Part shown: piece by piece, positions 61,263 to 64,000 of the stretch
How positions within the stretch are numbered: the first letter of the stretch is position 1
Layout of the letters: each line of letters starts with the position of its first letter
NCBI GenBank assembly: GCA_013178005.1
Contig: JABLXL010000001.1
Coordinates: 1-64,000, forward strand
Direction: 5' to 3'
Origin: Actinomycetota bacterium
Lineage (GTDB): Bacteria > Actinomycetota > Geothermincolia > Geothermincolales > RBG-13-55-18
Length of the DNA stretch: 64,000 bases
Notes under the pieces: generated by a model
Database searches by the model: none
Seen by the model: only the letters and a program-made list of their open reading frames with translations
Told to the model about the DNA's origin: nothing
Position numbers and translations under genes: made by a program

Positions 61263-62750
61263 ATGGAGAAGAGAAAAGCGGTCGTGCACGTGCTCGGGCT
61301 GGGCCCGGGACCCCTCGACCTCATCACCATGGAGACCATGGGGATGTTGGAGGCCGCCCGCGAGGTGCTGGTGCGCACCTCGCGACACCCGTGCGTGGAG
61401 GAGCTGGCAGCGCGCGGCGTGCGCATGCGTTTTCTCGACCGTTATTACGAATCGGGGCGCAGCATGGAAGAGGTCTATGCGGCGATGGCGCGGGAGGTGG
61501 CGGAGACCGCTCGAACCACAGGCGAGGCGCACTACGCCGTGCCGGGGTTCGCCCTGGTGGCGGAGAGGACGGTGCAGCTCCTGCTCGGCGAGGGCGACCT
61601 CGAGGTGCGACTGCATGGCGCGGTGAGCTTCCTGGAGCCCGTGCTCGCGGCGCTGGGGGTTGACGCGTTGGAGGGACTGCTGCTCCTGGACGGGGACCGA
61701 TTGCTCACGGCAGGGCACCGCATTCTGGACCCACGCGTTCCCAGCCTGGTCGCGCAGGTGGATAGCCGCATAAAGGCATCGGACGTGAAGATCGAGCTCC
61801 TCGAGGCATACCCTTCCTCGCATCCCGTTAAGGTGATCAGGGCGGCGGGAACGGAAGTCCAGGAGGTGGAGGAGGTGCCCCTGGAGGAACTGGACCGCGC
61901 CGAGCGCTTCGACCACCTCACCACCCTGTACCTGCCCGCCGTGGACGAGGCGGAGATATTCGATTTCCAACGCCTGCTGGACGTGGTGGCGCGGCTGCGA
62001 GGCCCGGGGGGCTGCCCCTGGGACCGCAAGCAGACCCACCAGACCTTGGCGCGCCACATGGTGGAGGAGGCCCACGAGGCGGTGGAGGCCATCCGCCTGG
62101 GCGACATGGATCACCTCGCGGAGGAGCTGGGGGACCTCCTCCTGCAGGTGGCGCTGCACTGCCAGTTGGGGTCCGAGGAGGGGGCCTTCGACATCCGGGA
62201 CACCCTGAGTCTCATCATCGCCAAGCTTCTGCGCAGGCACCCCCATGTCTTCGGCGACGTGAAGCTGGACACGGCGGAGGAGGTCATCGCGCGCTGGGAG
62301 CGCATCAAGGCGGAGGAGCGCGGAGAACCCTCGGTGCTGGACGGGGTGGCAGAGGGGCTGCCCGCCCTCATCTACGCCTTCAAGCTGCAAAGCCGTGCGG
62401 CACGGGTGGGCTTCGACTGGGGCAAGGCCGAGGAAGTGCTTCCCAAGCTGGGGGAGGAGCTGGCAGAGATAGAGGAGGTTCTGCGTCGAGGCGAGGGCGA
62501 CCTCGAAGGAGAGCTGGGGGATATGCTCTTCACCCTGGTGAACGTCTGCCGCCACTACCGCGTGGACCCCGAGGTGGCCTTGCGCAGATCTGCCTCCAAG
62601 TTCTCGCGGCGTTTCAGGGAGGTGGAGGAAAGGCTGCGCGCCCAGGGCAGGCGGGTGGAGGAGGTATCCCTGGAGGAACTGGATGCCCTGTGGGAGGCGT
62701 CGAAGGATGAAGCTGCCGGCGGCGGGGGGAAGAGGGGCGCCGGGCCATGA
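61263..62750 (+). CDS. yabN: YabN-type tetrapyrrole-methylase/MazG fusion pyrophosphohydrolase
   Basis: 495 residues. The N-terminal tetrapyrrole (SAM-dependent) methylase-like domain (about 1-220) opens VVHVLGLGPGPLDLITMETMG; Gly-rich GPGPLD is retained. The MazG domain (about 240-480) has FQRLLDVVARLRGPGGCPWD, the metal-binding MVEEAHEAVEAI with EExxE, and AEELGDLLLQVALH. MazG hydrolyses aberrant NTPs; the role of the methylase-like half is unknown. The fusion and its position match Bacillus yabN. Confidence 0.95.
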   Translation: MEKRKAVVHVLGLGPGPLDLITMETMGMLEAAREVLVRTSRHPCVEELAARGVRMRFLDRYYESGRSMEEVYAAMAREVAETARTTGEAHYAVPGFALVAERTVQLLLGEGDLEVRLHGAVSFLEPVLAALGVDALEGLLLLDGDRLLTAGHRILDPRVPSLVAQVDSRIKASDVKIELLEAYPSSHPVKVIRAAGTEVQEVEEVPLEELDRAERFDHLTTLYLPAVDEAEIFDFQRLLDVVARLRGPGGCPWDRKQTHQTLARHMVEEAHEAVEAIRLGDMDHLAEELGDLLLQVALHCQLGSEEGAFDIRDTLSLIIAKLLRRHPHVFGDVKLDTAEEVIARWERIKAEERGEPSVLDGVAEGLPALIYAFKLQSRAARVGFDWGKAEEVLPKLGEELAEIEEVLRRGEGDLEGELGDMLFTLVNVCRHYRVDPEVALRRSASKFSRRFREVEERLRAQGRRVEEVSLEELDALWEASKDEAAGGGGKRGAGP

Positions 62751-63088
62751 GGCAAGGGAGGCGAACGCCCGAACCCCGCGGGTACATTAACTTGGCAGAT
62801 TATGTCAATATGATCCCTGGACGGCGAGCGGGGCGGGAAGAAGGGCGCGCGGCGATGATGCGGTGGATGGGAACGGAGTCGGCGAATATGGTCAATATAT
62901 CGCTCGTGAGCTATCGCAAGCGCACGGGAGGAGGCGCCGCCTTGCTCGTTTACCGCGGGTCGCGTAAAGACGCCGGCCATGGAGCGTTATGAGGGTAAAC
63001 GCGCGCCGCTATCCCGCCTCGGGACAGGCGTGCGAAGCCCGGCACGCGGGGGTTCCAGGCCGGTTTGGCGAGAAAGGGTGAAGCCCTG
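62751..63088. other. Intergenic stretch without a convincing gene
   Basis: An 81-codon frame (62747-62992) overlaps the yabN stop as ATGA but its product is Arg/Gly-rich and unrecognised; I leave it uncalled. AGAAAGGGTGAAGCCCTG at 63070-63088 is the ribosome binding site of the next gene. Confidence 0.45.
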
Positions 63089-64000
63089 ATGGGGCTCTTG
63101 AGGAAAACGCTATCGGCGGCGAGCGCGGCGCTCCTCGCCGTGTGCCTGTGCCTCGTGGGGACGACGGGCGCGGCTGCTTTGCAGGAAACCTACACCTTCG
63201 AGGGATCGGGCTGGGGACACGGGGTGGGGATGTGCCAGTACGGAGCGCGGGGCATGGCGGCGGCTGGATACGATTACCAGGGCATCCTAACCTATTACTA
63301 CCGGGGGACGCAGGTCCAGGCGTGGGGGTGTCCGGCATCCATCCGCGTGGGGTTGCTGGAGGGGCAGTCGGTGATCTACCTCGTGGCCGAGTCGGGCTCC
63401 TTCACCTTTTATACCTCGGACGGGGATATCCCGGGCGGCACCATGGCCCCGGGGGGCACCTGGACGGTGGCCGCGGACGAGCAGGGAAGGTTCTTCATCG
63501 TGCGCCCCGACGGGACCTGCGTCAACAACACCAGCTACGGGGGGATGTACAAACCGCTTTACGTGCGAGGGTCGGGGGAAGGGGACGTGTTGCGCCTTAC
63601 CCAGAACGGGAACCGCGGCGTGAGCCACCTCTCCGCCTACACGCCCCTGGAGCTCAACCTCTACGGCGCCTCGCACCCTTATTCCCTGCGCGCCATACTC
63701 ATCAGCTGGTTCGAGACCTACCTCAAGGGAATAGCGGAGGTGCCGGGGAGCTGGCCCCAGGAGGCGGTGAAGGCGCAGGCGGTGGCGGCGCGCTCCTACG
63801 CCGTGCGCTCCATGGGCAAGCACGCCTCGTCCAACTACGACATCTGCGACGAGACGCACTGCCAGTATTACAAGGGCAGCGACCAGGAGAAGGATACGGG
63901 CTGGACGCAGGCGGTGGACGCCACCGCGGGGCAGGTGCTCACCTACGCGGGACAGGTGGCGCAGTGCTTCTATTCCGCCTCCTGCGGCGGGCATACCGAC
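63089..64000 (+). CDS. SpoIID/LytB-domain secreted protein (partial, runs off the window)
   Basis: 304 codons are open to the window end with no stop. It begins MGLLRKTLSAASAALLAVCL, a signal peptide ending near residue 30. The GWGHGVGMCQYGARGMA motif, often C-terminal in SpoIID, is here at about 41-57. The core ETYLKGIAEVPGSWPQEAVK with AQAVAARSYAV follows at about 210-235, retaining the Glu used for glycan cleavage in SpoIID. The segment QCFYSASCGGHT near the end is also typical. SpoIID is a lytic transglycosylase acting on denuded glycan during engulfment; relatives in non-sporulating actinobacteria also exist. Confidence 0.92.
   Translation, partial: MGLLRKTLSAASAALLAVCLCLVGTTGAAALQETYTFEGSGWGHGVGMCQYGARGMAAAGYDYQGILTYYYRGTQVQAWGCPASIRVGLLEGQSVIYLVAESGSFTFYTSDGDIPGGTMAPGGTWTVAADEQGRFFIVRPDGTCVNNTSYGGMYKPLYVRGSGEGDVLRLTQNGNRGVSHLSAYTPLELNLYGASHPYSLRAILISWFETYLKGIAEVPGSWPQEAVKAQAVAARSYAVRSMGKHASSNYDICDETHCQYYKGSDQEKDTGWTQAVDATAGQVLTYAGQVAQCFYSASCGGHTD

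Noticed and set aside
62747-62992. Small gene overlapping the yabN stop codon
   Set aside because: The ATGA overlap is tempting, but the product is Arg/Gly-rich without recognisable features and its ribosome binding site is weak.

Overview
The window is GC-rich, with codons mostly ending in G or C, and it looks like part of a bacterial chromosome. There is no prophage, transposase, rRNA operon or CRISPR array. The likely source is an anaerobic or facultative bacterium from a deep, high-GC Gram-positive lineage. A deep-branching Actinomycetota (Geothermincolia/OPB41-like) is my best guess; a high-GC Bacillota is the alternative. The reasons are benzoyl-CoA-reductase-type enzymes, OtsA/OtsB/TreT trehalose genes, actinobacterial-looking secreted repeat proteins, and a housekeeping block whose order matches the Bacillus subtilis rsmI-to-yabN region. 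The taxonomic call is inference.

Region 1 (1-12128): the end of a secreted repeat protein, then a metabolic cluster. It holds two divergent acyl-CoA dehydrogenases, two unrecognised helical proteins (the larger with a C-terminal membrane anchor), and a complete four-subunit set resembling ATP-dependent class I benzoyl-CoA reductase: two 2-hydroxyacyl-CoA-dehydratase-family subunits and two BcrA/BadF-type activases. A second copy of the larger reductase subunit follows. Together they suggest ATP-driven reduction, plus flavin oxidation, of an unknown aromatic, alicyclic or enoyl-CoA substrate.

Region 2 (12367-40516): a PocR-type histidine kinase/NarL-type regulator pair, glycosyltransferase, NAD synthetase, a broken lipoprotein gene, nucleotide-sugar dehydrogenase, a GAF histidine kinase, nitroreductase, three trehalose genes (OtsA, TreT, OtsB), an ABC ATPase, a nitronate monooxygenase-like flavoprotein, a CpsB-type phosphatase with a sugar epimerase, a zinc-ribbon membrane protein and an L,D-transpeptidase. 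The common themes are envelope polysaccharide, osmolyte synthesis and signalling.

Region 3 (40758-64000): rsmI, tatD, metG, abrB-like, ksgA/rsmA, ispE, spoVG, tRNA-Gln, glmU, prs, pth, ctc/rplY, mfd, yabN (mazG) and a SpoIID-family gene cut by the window end. Lipoprotein genes, a lipase-like hydrolase and a HEPN-MNT toxin-antitoxin pair are interspersed.

The most unusual property is the organisation of gene borders. (a) A dispersed repeat family, with core GGGTCGTATCTTGA followed by TTTTTCCTCGCTTTGC, occurs about a dozen times. It usually sits flush against the stop codons of neighbouring genes, and once lies in frame inside a glycosyltransferase gene. (b) Several genes have their 5' leader, including the ribosome binding site, repeated three times in tandem. 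(c) Several others have their 3' end repeated downstream. I see no mobile element that accounts for these.
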